DNA of 64,000 bases from Apricaphanius iberus (GCA_028564705.1 JAPXFQ010000065.1:1302001-1366000), one strand, 5' to 3'. Positions 47,889-59,562 are shown, counted from the first letter of the stretch. Numbers and translations are program-made. The notes: generated by a model from the sequence alone, not told the origin.

Positions 47889-48769
47889 AGCTAGTAAACT
47901 AGTGCCTTCAGTGTTACACTTACATGTAAACTAGTGAAGGCAGAACTGCTCACTAGTTAACTAGTAAAGACATAAATGCCCACTAGTTAACCAGTAAGGT
48001 GAAAAAAGTGTCACTAGTTTACTAGTGTGCCCCAAAACGCCCACTGGTGAACTAGTGATGGCTATTTCCATTCGACTAGTTAACTAGTGAGGTGAAAAAA
48101 CTATCAGTAGTTAACTAGCGAAGGCCATTTCAGCACCACTAGTTAACTAGTGAGAAGCCAAAATGGTCACTTGTTAACATGTAAAGGCAAAAATACCCCC
48201 TAGTTTACTAGTGAGGGTGTTGCGGGCCTTACTAGTCAACTAGTGGCATGCATATTTTGTTCACAAACAGAAAGAAGTGGAACATTTTTGTCCACTAGTT
48301 AACTAGTGGAACAATTGGAGTCTCACTAGTTTGCGCGTGTGGCAGTGAAGCAGCTCACTAGTTAAATAGTGCGCACAAGACACACACTAGTGGCTGTTTT
48401 TGGAGCTATCTAGTTCACATGTAATGCAAAAATGTGTTCTTACTAGTTAACTTGTGACAAATTGGCCTTCACTAGTTAACTAGTTGACATGTTTGGCTTT
48501 ACTAGTTCACTAGTAATGGAACAGGAGAGACTCACTAGTTAACTAGTGACCATATCTGCATTATAGTGTCTTTCAGTAGCTTATAGAGGACAAATTGAGC
48601 CTTACATGTTAGCTAGTGAAGACAAAACACTGTCCATAGTGAGAAAGCTGGAGAAAAATGTACCTCACACTTGTAAACTAGTGGAATTTGAATAAATACA
48701 CAAACGGCTGGCATTTTGTGCCACTAGTTAACTAGTGGGACTGCAACACTGGCCACTAGTTTACTAGTG
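47889..48769. repeat. Phased palindrome array 2 (~25 units)
   Basis: The same palindrome at about 31-base steps: 47889, 47921, 47951, 47981, 48012, 48042, 48074, 48105, 48137, 48168, 48198, 48230, 48293, 48324, 48356, then 48385 (contracted to CACTAGTG), 48408, 48441, 48470, 48500, 48533, 48603, 48668, 48722 and 48754. Gaps of about 63, 70, 65 and 54 mark lost or decayed units. Inverted CATTTGCATG (47843-47852, 48786-48795) and CCAATCA (47804-47810, 48817-48823) bracket the array. Confidence 0.95.
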
Positions 48770-49084
48770 AGCAATGTCGCACTTGCATGCAAATGAAGAA
48801 GGCGGAACAAGGATGTTGATTGGACCATTCAGGACTCAAAAACCTAGAATGCATGGCTGACTTCGTCAAGGCTGTTCTTTGAGCAAATTTTATAAATTAA
48901 GGTCGTTTGAGCATAAAAATATGTTTTGATAAATTTCTGGTGACAAAGTTGTGGTGCATTGCTGTAATCTCCGTTGAGTTAATGTGCACAGTCTTAGTCT
49001 TTCTGTTATTAGTCTGAAAAAGCCTGCAGTCTGAAAGCAGCAGCAGACAGCGTTTCTGTTGACGTAGAAGTGCTGATATTAATC

Positions 49085-49190
49085 AGTTACTGACCACTAG
49101 GGGTGTAGCACTGTGTGGTGGAGTAGTGAAAATCTGTGCTCTGCATCTTAGGGCTGGTGGATTGAATCCTGTCTGGGGAGTTTATTTTAA
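49085..49190 (+). mobile_element. Possible tRNA-derived SINE fragment
   Basis: GTGTGGTGGAGTAGTG is A-box-like, and GGTGGATTGAATCCTG about 45 bases downstream is B-box-like. Both deviate from consensus and there is no clear tail. Confidence 0.3.
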
Positions 49191-50475
49191 TTTAAAAAAC
49201 ATATTGATCTATGAGGTAACTTGCTTATGTTTTGTGTTCCTGCAAGAAAGAAAGCAATAAACGTCCGCGTCATAATTGTTAGAGTTGAGCCGGATAATGC
49301 ACTTTTGCCGAGTACAACTATCATATGAGTAATTAGGTATGTGACTAACTCAACCTGTCGATCCTGTCTGCATGGCACCTGAGGCATGAATGGTGTTTTT
49401 AGACTATAATAACTTTCTCGATATTTGTCACAGCACAATGATCCAGGTACCATTGGAAAGGTATTTTCAAGAAGCTCTTTCCAGTGGTATGGCACTTGCT
49501 GGGATCAGAGAAATTTGAATTTTTTTTTTGTCACATACCTAGAGTAGCCTAATACCAGTCAGTATCTGTGCTCGGATTGAATAAAAACAATTCTAGCTGT
49601 CTGCGTTCTCCGCAGCCACCAAACTCCCGAATTTCTCCTGATATCTGATGGCATTGCCTTTCATAAAGACTCTGTTTCTTATGAGAGGGATGGAGAATAA
49701 AACATGTCACCATTGCATTTTGCCATGGAAGATGCTATGGGGTAGCAACAGTTTCCTCATTCCAGTCATAAATAATCATCACCAGTTCGCGAAGTTTGCC
49801 GTTTTAATCCAAAATAGGTCACCTACGTGATTTGTGTACGTGACGTATGATGCAAAAGCCAGCTGCAAGTTTTCAGAATAGTTTTTATGTGACTGACAGA
49901 AGCTGTAGTTTCAATTACTATTTACACCCTCCCAGTAATTAAAGATTAAAAAACGTTTCGACCGACCTCACATGTAGTTTCCTTTTATTTTGGCTGCACG
50001 CTGGCAGTGGATATTTTTCCCCCACAGCTCTTTGGGCCCAAGAGTGCATCTATCGCGCTTATCTGTCAGAAAACGAAGTTACAGCTTAAAATCGACACTG
50101 AATGCTGCGCTGCGACAAAGCTAGTAGGCGGGGATTTCTCTGCCGGAAGATTTAAACATGAGCAGATCGTGGTTGGCTAGACAACGTCAAAGTCGGGTAA
50201 CATCACAACACTGAGACGTTTTGATTGGTTGCCGTGCTGCATCGTGAGCTTTAAGACCGGCAACAGTTCAACTAGCTGAACTTCTGCGTTGGTGACACTG
50301 ATGACACTAAGGGGTATCATGAACTATTCTTATACAGCAGACATAGCAGAAACCGAATGAATGTGTCCAGACTGAACAATCTCATTTTCATCTCTGTACT
50401 GTAAATGGACCAAATGTTGTCACCTTCCCGTCCCGCAAATTTGCGTAGATGCAGTTGAAGCAGTGGGCACCGGTT

Positions 50476-50513
50476 CCCTGCTTGCTAGTTGATCCACCAA
50501 CTAGAAAGCAGGG
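50476..50513. repeat. 38-base hairpin
   Basis: CCCTGCTT-G-CTAGTTG pairs with CAACTAG-A-AAGCAGGG around a 6-base loop, a 15-pair stem with one mismatch. Confidence 0.75.
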
Positions 50514-51044
50514 AAAATGGACTGAAATGCTGAACATTATCACAGTAGACTGTTTTTTGACAGCACATTGTGCTACGCTATGTCATATTTTCTGTTACAT
50601 TGATATAGGGATTGTTTTTAAAAATAGATTTTGTTTATTTTTATTTGACACCTTTATGAGCAAATATGTCTGCAAATGCAGTAGTTCACTTCGAGTGCAA
50701 AATGAACCTACCGCCTTGGTCATAGTGTAAATAAAGTTAACAGACGTGACAACAATTTTCATGTAGCCTGTTATACTCTTGGTCTGCTGTTGTGTTAACT
50801 TCTCCTAATAAAAATGCTTCTCAAAAAAAAAAAAATATATATATATTCAGTATACTGCAAGCTCTGCTTTCTGTATCACTATTGCATAGCAGTGTGTCAC
50901 TTTAACCATTAGGGGCACCCTTCAGGATCTGATCGTGAGGCTATGAACAGTACATTTACATTTTAGAATGGATGGGATTCCTGATACCCAATAGGAGTCT
51001 TCTACCGAACCTCTCATTAGAGTTTGCATAATGACTGTTTCTGG

Positions 51045-51484
51045 AACTAGTTAACTAGTGAGCTGCTTCACTGCCACACACGTAATCTAGTGAGACTTCA
51101 ATTGTTCCACTAGTTAACTAGTGGGCAAAAATGCTCCGCTTGTTTGTGTTTTTAGGTGTAACTAGTTTACTAGTGAACAAAATATGCATGCCACTGGTTA
51201 ATTAGTAAGACCCGCAACACCCTCACTAGTAAACTAGGGAGTATATTTGCCTTTACATGTTAACAAGTGACCATTTTGGCATCTCACTATTTAACTAGTG
51301 TTGCTGAAATGGCCTTTGCTAGTTAACTAGTGGGCGTTTTGGGGCCCACTGTAAACTAGTGACCATTTTTGCACCTCACTAGTTAACTAGTGGGCATTTA
51401 TGTCTTTACTAGTTAACTAGTTAGCAGTTCTGCCTTCACTAGTTTACATGTAAGTCTAACACTGAAGCCACTAGTTTACTAGCT
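51045..51484. repeat. Phased palindrome array 3 (14 units), inverted copy of array 2
   Basis: Units start at 51045, 51077, 51108, 51160, 51192, 51224, 51254, 51285, 51317, 51346, 51377, 51407, 51437 and 51469. The reverse complement, spacers included, follows 47883-48371 unit by unit; shared spacers include GAAGGCAGAACTGCT, GTGAGGGTGTTGCGGG and GGCAGTGAAGCAGCTCAC. Differences are mostly whole-unit losses or gains. Confidence 0.95.
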
Positions 51485-51707
51485 AAAGAACAATATCACA
51501 ATCATAGATGCTTCCCAAGTAACATAACCCCACCCTCCACCTACCCTGTGTTCCACCCATTTAATCCCATGCTTCCTACCAACACACAGACCAACGTTAC
51601 CACCAATAAAACACAAGGCAAAGCAAGTCAAAGCATAGAAAGCAAGGGACATCACAAAACCAGTGAGCTGGAAATAAGTAAATAAATATGTATACAGACC
51701 ACATATA

Positions 51708-52165
51708 GTACTGTCCAAAACCTTTTGGTAGGTGTGAAAAAATGCTGTAAACAAAGAATGCTTTCAAAAATGGAAGGTTTAATTATTCATTTTCATCAAT
51801 CAACAAAATGCACTAAATGAAGCAAAGCGATATCTAAATCAAATTAATACTTGGTGTCAACACCCTTTGCCTTTAAAAGAGCATAAATTCTTCGAGGTAT
51901 ACTTGAAGGAACTTGGCTGATATGTTGTTCCAAACATCTTGGAGAACTAACCACCTAACTTATGTGGATGTGGGATTCCTAAATTCATTTTTTCTCTTCA
52001 TGTAATCCTACAAACTCTCCATGATGTTGAGATCAGGGCTCTGTGAGGGCCACGCCATCACTTCCACAATCTTATTGTTCTTTATGCTGAAGATAGTTTT
52101 TAATGACTTTGGCAGTATGTTTAGGGTCGATGTCCTGCTGCAAAATACATCAGTTTACTATTTAA
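51708..52165 (-). mobile_element. Tc1-like transposon fragment
   Basis: The left end AGTACTGTCCAAAACCTTTT and GTGTGAAAAAATGCTGTAAA match the ends of a common fish Tc1 family. Minus-strand transposase remnants follow: AGGGTCGATGTCCTGCTGCA is the second-Asp region read backwards, and CTCTCCATGATGTTGAGATC lies near the last catalytic block. The remainder is missing. Confidence 0.7.
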
Positions 52166-55100
52166 AGTCTATTTACTTCAGCTTGTCAACATCAAACATC
52201 GACTAAATGAGCAATGGCAGAGAGAGAGACAGAGAGTTAGTTTTGATTGAGCTGGAAAGCTTTTACTACAGGTACAGCTCATAGAATACTCTACACATGT
52301 AACAAACAAACACAGCAGTCTGTTTTGTTGTTCTCTACACCTCCCGGTGTTTTAAATTGCCAAACATCGATATCAGATAAACTGGCCTTGTAATATAAAG
52401 CATCTAGTTCCCAAAAGCTGGATTGACTACTAATTACATCACTATTTTAGCGAAATGACCTTGGGCTGATGTTGGGCTGACCAATCACAGACGTGCATCC
52501 TCCGTTTTGTTTAACAGATAGGTAAAAAATTGGACTCTGTCCGTTGTCACAAGAGATCTCTTGTGTCAATGGATAAAGGCACTGGGTGTCTCCGCACCTC
52601 AGCAGACAAAGAAGTATAAACTAGGCTTAGCATCTTATGGATGTGATGTAGCTATGAAAAATTACTAGCCAAACTAGCTAGGGAATCTTCGGCACACAGC
52701 AAATCATCATGCTCATCATTTCTTCTTGCTAACATACATTGAAAGGGTTGCTGTGAAGTGTGCTGAGGCAGAACAGATCACTGAACCTCAGCTGAGTATA
52801 GTTTATTCACTAGATCTGATGCTTTTAAATAGAACAAACTAATAAGGCATCTTAACATGCTGCTATTGTTTTATCTTTTTAAATGTGAGTTTTCCAACAC
52901 AAATTTTACCCATAGTACTCTCTATTACCCGTGTCCTATCCCAGCTCACCACAATGCCGATGTGGGCTGAAAGTGCTTGCTTCAGATGATCAAAGCATAA
53001 GTCATATACCACAGTTCGACAAAGAAAGAGAATCAGACAAGGAAACCAAATATTTTGTCTGTTTTATAATTAATTTCATCGTTTAGTTTAAATAATAAAA
53101 TCTTAAGTAATTCCTGTGCTCACAGCTATATTACACCCAAAGTAAACACAACCTTACATAGGTCCGGATGTATCTAAAGATTTATAGTTTAGGTATGTTG
53201 TGGGCCCCAGTTCCAACAAGTCTTTCAAGTCACGTTTTTTATACCATGACAGAGTGACCGCTAACCACCAGAGCCAAAAATTTCCGGTAAGACCAAGATG
53301 CCTACTGGGAGACCAGTGGACATGCATCTGGGTACAAGCGGAACAAAACCCACATTTACCACATTAAGCATAAACATAATGTATGTCATAACTTGAGTCA
53401 CAGCAGGCACTCCCATCATACAAACTGGGTATACAAAGCATACAATCCCTCACCTCACTAAAGGCCCCTGGTGGTACCAAACCTTTATTTGTCATGCACC
53501 ACAATGAGCCAGTAACTCCAGTGGCGTGAGGGAAGTAAAAGTCAGTGTCTGCTTCACAAAAGAGAAAATGCTTCAAAGCACCTGTTTATTGCTATTATTA
53601 GCTAGCTCCCTGAAAAAAAAGAGATGGTGGTTTGAGTGCATCTGGTGTGGCTTAATATAGCAACAAACTACTGAAAGGCAAATTGCCATAAAACCACACT
53701 TGTATGGCTTAAAGTCCACCTCTCTTTGTATCATTAAAAACAAATTAAAGACTTCAAAGAGCAGATATTACAGAAGTGGTCTTCTACTTTGGGAGGAAAC
53801 AGAAAGATCTCGATAAACAGTAGTGGTCTGCACTGTGATGGTCTTAGTTCTACTTAAAGTATCAGTGTGGTCAGGGAATCTCATTATGATCATGATCTAC
53901 TGTATGTGTCGTTACAGCTGTGAGTGACTGGAAAGTATTTCTCATTATGAAATATAAAAACAGGCATGTAGTACCAGAAACCTTTTACATTTAAATTTTA
54001 ACTTTTCAAATCTCAGGTGGTTCTCAGGAAGACAGAAAGTCACTGTAATATTTTTTTGGAGACCTACATAACTTAGCTTATAATTGTTCATTGTAATGAG
54101 AAGAATATATTTTTCAAAATCTTTTGATGATACAAATCTTATAAGTTTAGCATGCAATGCTTTCTCTTCGCCAAGCCAACACTTAGGAGACCAATTTCAT
54201 TTTAAAATATGTTTCTAGCAGCTTTGTAAAACCTGGAAGCTGGAATTTCTGACTGTTTTTCTTTCCAATCTCAAGATGAGTCTGATTGGATTAAGAGTGT
54301 GTGGAACTGGCAAATTTGGAAGTTTTTGCCACAGATTGTTAAATCTAATGGAGTCTGGATTTCCACTGGGTCATCCTAATATTTGTATATAGTGAGTTCC
54401 AGAGGCAGAGTAACCTTTAGGCAAAGGAAGGGGATTGCTTTAGGCCCCACACACTTTGAGGGCTCCATGATAAACACAAAATTAAGATGTTTACTATATA
54501 TGCGTAACAGTCGTGGGGCATGGCTGAGACATGTCCCCCGCAGTTTTTTTAGCTGTTACTTCTGCTTAATATACTGTAACATATTTTTATGAGCCATCTT
54601 TAAATGGCCGTTAAGTGTAGACAAGGTAACGCAGGCGTTGGTGGATCAAAAACAGGTGCTGCAGAGCAACTTGTTCAGCAAACCGGACAGACGCAGCAAA
54701 AGGCAACAAACTTTGCAGAGATTTTTCCAAACAAGATGTAAGTTCTGTTATGCTGTTACATGCAGATATTAGCTAGCAAGTATTGGTTCAGCTGAAAGAC
54801 GGGAACTCTCCTTTCTCCACGGCATGCTACGAAGAGGGCAAGTAATTCCCGCTCTGGGTTTTTATCCTGGCTGCATCATCCAGGGACTGCACTGCTGTAG
54901 AAAATGAGCTCTGTCTTGGGGGTTGACCAGGTACAGCTGGGCAATGAGTTTGGGGAAGCTCGAAGGAGCGCTGCTGGTGCTTTGAGGAAGTTTGTGGCTG
55001 GCCTGGCGCTGGCCAATGAGCCTGTAGGAGACCTGATGAAGCTTTTGAGGAAGATGGCGGCTGGTCTGACACACTGAATGATGGGAGACTGAGTCCAGTT

Positions 55101-55670
55101 CCTTGCTTGAAATAAAGCCAGTCCTTTTTCATTTCTGTGCATAACTTGGGCTGAGTATTGCTTTCACGTATTTGAAAGAAACCTTTATTGCTGCAATAGA
55201 AAGATCAGGACAGGTTTTAGCTGATATTTCGGAATTACTCTCATTCACACTCCAAAAAAAAGAATTTGTCTGTATTTTATTAAATGACCCAGGATGGATG
55301 TACGAGTGAAACTCGGCTATTGTGCAGTAATTCATTTAATTAATCAATTAAACTTAAACGGTGAAACTAATGCATTATATAGAAAGATGACATGGAAAGT
55401 GAGTTATTTCAAACCTTTGTTATAATTTTAATGATCATGTTTTACAGCTTATAAAAAGCCCAAATTCAAAATCTCAGAAAATTCGAATATTACATCAAAT
55501 CTATAAAACAAGGATTTTAAATGCTCACAGTTCAGTTGAGTGCCTGATAAATCTAAGGGAATACTGTGTTGTGGTTCCAGCAGTACCTGCTTAGGCCCCA
55601 CTATTTCTTAATTTTATGTTTGTAGCCATAATTATTTAATTCTATACAAGTATGTTTTAGTTCTTCTTGG
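52166..55670. other. 3.5 kb without supported genes
   Basis: Short frames only. The minus-strand Gln/Pro/Ser-rich frames near 54830-55140 look like low-complexity repeats rather than a protein. Confidence 0.4.
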
Positions 55671-56031
55671 TAGGGGTGTCATAGTCTTGATTTTGTATCA
55701 AAATCGATCGAAAATTAGGTTACTACCTTGTGCATCAAATCCAAAAGAGGATTACGATCACCTCCTGCGCCTATGCTTACTGTTCTTCCAACTCGGGACT
55801 CCACTAGCAAATGACCGTCTATTTACTCAGATTTCCTCATCACAAAGATCCACACATTGCATTTTCTCTAACAAGTAACTCTCTCTAGTTCTCCTACAAC
55901 TCACAACAACACCTGGTAATGTTTTAACTGCCTGTATCACATCCCCTGGGATCAGAAAACATGTCTACAGAGCACATTTGCTGATGCTAGCAAGTAGCTA
56001 AAGCTAAGCCACAGTTAAACCATGGCTATAA

Positions 56032-56981
56032 CGGTGCTTACACACCGAACACGATAGACGCGACCAGAGAGTCCAATTTAAATGTAAAGTAAATGGAGGA
56101 GCACGATTAAGAGCGAATTGGGATCCCGCGACACTTCAGAAGCAGATTTGCATCACAAAAAAGCTTTTCTGCCTGATTTACGCGACTAAGTAGTGCGGCT
56201 GATGCGTTTCAGGCGCGACCCAAAATATGCGCTGCATTTAATGTGTGCCAAGTCGCGCAATAACAACCATCAGCTGAGGGGTGTCAGTGATGTCGTGACT
56301 AAATGGAGTCACAGCATCAGCAGGACATGTAAACTGATAAACACCATAGCTAATCACTCTGAGCTACATGACATCAGCTGTTTTCAATACAGAGACAGGA
56401 ATAAAAAAATAAACATTATAAATAGGTTAAACTTTTAGACAGCAATGCTCTTAAGAGCTTTGTGGGTGGCTCTTAAAAGAGCCGTTGTGGCCTCAAAACA
56501 GCTTCCTCACCCGGACACCCAGACCCGGTAATGTCTCCGTCCCACGCCGCTCACATATAAACTTTTACTAACAGCAGACAGATGGACAGCCGCTCATCTT
56601 GGTAGTTGGTGTGGCGGCGGGGCAAAGCTTGGACCTGCGTGACACAAACTGGGCGAGGAGCCGGGGTATTTATTGATCCTTCCACTGCTGCTCGACTGGG
56701 TCTACCCCTGCAAGAGCGGTCCTGACATTTAATATGGTGAGCTCATAGACCAGAGTCCACTGGGAGCTCCTGGAGGGTTGGGGGAAGGAGGGAGGAGGAG
56801 GGCAGCAGAGCGGTCACGGCAAGGATACTTCCACATTTCCACTTTACGCGCGTGAAAACGGCATATTTTAAAGTGTGGCCAGTTCGCTTTGGATGCGCTT
56901 CAAGGTGCAAATGTTGTGACGACCAGCTAGGGGCGTGTCACGCTTTTTGGTTGCGTCTATCGCGTCGGTGTGTAAGCACCG
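56032..56981. mobile_element. Nonautonomous Harbinger-like element, TAA target duplication
   Basis: The ends CGGTGCTTACACACCGA...CGATAGACGC...ACC are inverted over about 35 bases. The first 17 are perfect. TAA flanks both sides (56029-56031 and 56982-56984), the 3-bp target duplication typical of PIF/Harbinger. The GC-rich interior has no transposase but contains a histone-type 3' stem-loop on the minus strand. Confidence 0.75.
56462..56483 (-). promoter_or_regulatory. Histone-mRNA-type 3' stem-loop
   Basis: The minus strand reads GGCTCTTTTAAGAGCC (six-pair stem, TTTA loop) preceded by ACAAC and followed by ACCCAC, exactly the form that ends replication-dependent histone mRNAs and is bound by SLBP. 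No histone coding sequence is recognisable upstream, so this is probably a captured or coincidental 3' end. Confidence 0.65.
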
Positions 56982-57476
56982 TAAGACAGATAAAGAAAGA
57001 AGCAGCAGGACCGACGCTAAAGCCACTACTTCTACTCTCAGTTCCCGTCGAGTTAAGTGCACGTTCACATTGTAAACAAAACCGCAGTTAGCTGCATTTT
57101 TTCTCGGTCCAACGAGCTATCTGGAACACTACGTCTCCAGTTGTTCTGCAGTAACTATAAAGAGTCAATAGATGGCAGCCACCCTCTGTTTCTAATCATT
57201 TGCTATTTAAACAAGACTGTAACACTTTTATTGTAAATAAATTATTTCAATTTGACCATTAATGCCCAATGTGATACATTACACAAGAATAATAAAAATT
57301 GCATACATTTTGTCTTTTAAAATAAGATTTAACGTACAAAATTTAATGCATAAAACCAATGATTGTAGACTAGTCTAAAAATGACATAGTGCTCTGAACT
57401 GTAAAAAAAAAAAGAAAAAAGAAAATAATTCGAAAATCAAATTGAATCGAGGATTTAAAGAATGGTGACACCCCTA

Positions 57477-59111
57477 GAAGGAAGGCATCTGCTCTGCCAT
57501 TACTTGATTGTCAAAGGTTCAGTGTTAAAAATATTTAGCCTGTTGTTTGTTGAAAGTTAAACTTCCAAGCAGTCATACAGTAATTTGGAGGTTATGGTAT
57601 TATTACTTTTTGCAAAACAATATAGCTTACTCATTTACTCCCTTTGAAAATAAACATGAATAAAAGCCCACAGAATGAATCATGTTTGTTACATGGCTGT
57701 GAGTCACACTACTGCAGATGTTGAAGGAATTTCAGACGGACATGCACCTGAAAATAAACTGAAACAGGCAACACTGCTGCAGCATTGTTCTTCTACCTCT
57801 GCTAAGTGGAGGGAGCGGGGTGGCGGAGTTCACCATGTTAGGTACCACTACCAATGCATCGGGTATGGGAAACATCTGCTAAGCATTTGTCAAATTAAAA
57901 CTAAATTAATAAATACTAATGGACGCCTGGTGCTCAGCCAGGATGCTGAGTCTAGTTAAATGGCACATGGGTTTATGGTTTGTATTAACTTAACCTGGCT
58001 TTTGTCGTTTTGAGGAGCAGGCTGAAATGAAAGAGACTGGCCCTGGGCAAGATACATCATATCTGCTAATGAAAAAATATTCTACACTGGAACCGATGGT
58101 TTTTATTTCACGTCATTTTTTTTCTCCATTTCAAACCACAGAGTTTGAAGTGCAAATGCATCCGTGCTTGTCAAGAGGTCAGTTTAAGTGTGACTATAAC
58201 GTTCCTGCTGCGCATACCGACAGTGGATGATAAGCAGCCTGATAAGGCATTAATGTTCTTATGGAAAAATAGCTTAAACATGAAAAGTCAAACTTGCAAC
58301 AGGGTGTTTAGATCCACTGATAATAAATGTCAGTACTGCAAGTGTGAAACAAATTTAAATTCAATATACTTAAGGCATAATCATTATGTTTACACAAACC
58401 GTAAGTAATTCAATAAACCTTTATTGATTAAAAATATAGACATGGAAGCATTTTTGAAGTGGTTGAAGATTTTTGATGCCTGTAATAAACTTTTTAAAGA
58501 GTTTCTCTGCACTTTTATGTGGATGCAGCTTTTAAGCAGTCAAAGCAAAGGAACCTGCTCTTTTACAGGCGTTTATGTATCACACATGGCCACTCATACC
58601 ATTCCAGCTAAAAGGTAATGGAAGAAGTAGTAAACGGTTTCTCCATCTCTGAGTTTCTCAGAAAGGAGCAGCTTGCTCACAGCTGGTGTTCATGTTTTAT
58701 CAGCAACGTAAATCAAGTTGTGATTCAAAGCTCTAACAGTAAGTTCTGATGCAGAAAAATAAAAGAAATCAACCCCCTACACACACAAACACACACACAT
58801 GCCCCCGCTCAAACAAACTTTCATGCCCTTAATGTTTCATCTATTCACAGTGAATGTACTTGGGCAGACCACAGAGGCTAATTTCAACTTGTTTTGGAGA
58901 TAATCACAATGCAAAAAGAGTATTTTCGATAATTAGAAAGTCATTTGCTGGCCACAACATATTTCTAGACTTCCTGCTTTGCAATGACGGTGGCTTGAGG
59001 CTCTGTATGGGGATCAAAGGGTTTTCATACACCATTAACCAGGAAGTGCTGCAATAATAGCAAGCTGCTGCCAGTTTTGACACCCCTCCTGAACTATCCA
59101 CTGTTTTTTTT

Positions 59112-59114
<3 letters not shown>
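57477..59114. other. Noncoding stretch, nothing recognised
   Basis: No supported gene. Short frames lack domains. A CA-rich tract lies near 58782-58799. Confidence 0.4.

Positions 59115-59183
<69 letters not shown>
59115..59183. repeat. TA microsatellite
   Basis: About 34 TA units directly abutting a Tc1-like end, again consistent with TA targeting. Confidence 0.97.
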
Positions 59184-59185
<2 letters not shown>

Positions 59186-59562
59186 CAGGCCAGAAGTTTG
59201 GACACACCTTCTCATTCAGTGCGTTTTCTTTCTTTTCATGACTATTTACATTGTAGATTCTCACTGAAGGCATTAAAACTGTGAATTAGCACATACAGAA
59301 TTATGTAGTACTTTTACAAAAAAGTGTGAAATAACCTGGCCTCCAAAGTCACCGGACCTGAACCCAAGATGATTTGGGGTGAGTTGAACCGCAGAGTGAA
59401 GACAAAATGGCCAACAAGTACTAGCATTTCCAACAAGACTGTTGGAAAACCATTTTGTGTGACTACCTCTTGAAGCTCAACAGAATGCAAAGCAGTAATC
59501 AGAGCAAAGGGTGGCTACATCATGCTATTTTACAGCTTTAACATTCTGGGATAGACATATAT
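59184..59562 (+). mobile_element. Tc1-like element, internally deleted
   Basis: The left end TTACAGGCCAGAAGTTTGGA and CACACCTTCTCATTCAGTGC is followed after about 150 bases by the transposase C-terminal region (SPDLNP block from CACCGGACCTGAACCCAAGA). Most of the transposase is deleted, and stops interrupt the rest. No right terminal repeat is visible. Confidence 0.75.

Larger units (their letters stand above)
48824..51044. other. Loop region between inverted palindrome arrays
   Basis: 2.2 kb without palindrome units or a recognisable transposase. It contains a weak tRNA-SINE-like stretch and a hairpin, listed separately. Open frames are short and domain-free. Confidence 0.5.
55671..57476. 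mobile_element. hAT-like element split by a Harbinger-like insertion
   Basis: TAGGGGTGTCA at 55671 is matched by TGACACCCCTA ending at 57476. Next to both ends is ATCGAT/TCGATT/TTTTCGA-rich sequence typical of a large group of fish hAT-like repeats. No 8-bp target duplication is visible and no transposase is encoded. The 950-bp element at 56032-56981 lies within it. Confidence 0.65.

Noticed and set aside
47241..48769. Repeated SpeI (ACTAGT) and HpaI (GTTAAC) sites as a cloning or vector artefact
   Set aside because: Units diverge gradually, spacing is regular over kilobases, and an inverted diverged copy exists 2.7 kb away. This is natural repeat evolution.
47241..51484. Regular repeats with unique spacers, superficially like a CRISPR array
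   Set aside because: The context is clearly vertebrate. Repeats are 16 bp and degenerate, spacers are only about 15 bp, and there are no cas-like genes.
54827..55142. Gln/Pro/Ser-rich minus-strand frames
   Set aside because: Overlapping open frames in two phases with repetitive words (CAGCGCTG, GGCTGG) indicate low-complexity sequence.
56462..56700. A histone gene on the minus strand
   Set aside because: Only the 3' stem-loop and its immediate flanks match. No histone protein sequence can be read upstream in any frame.
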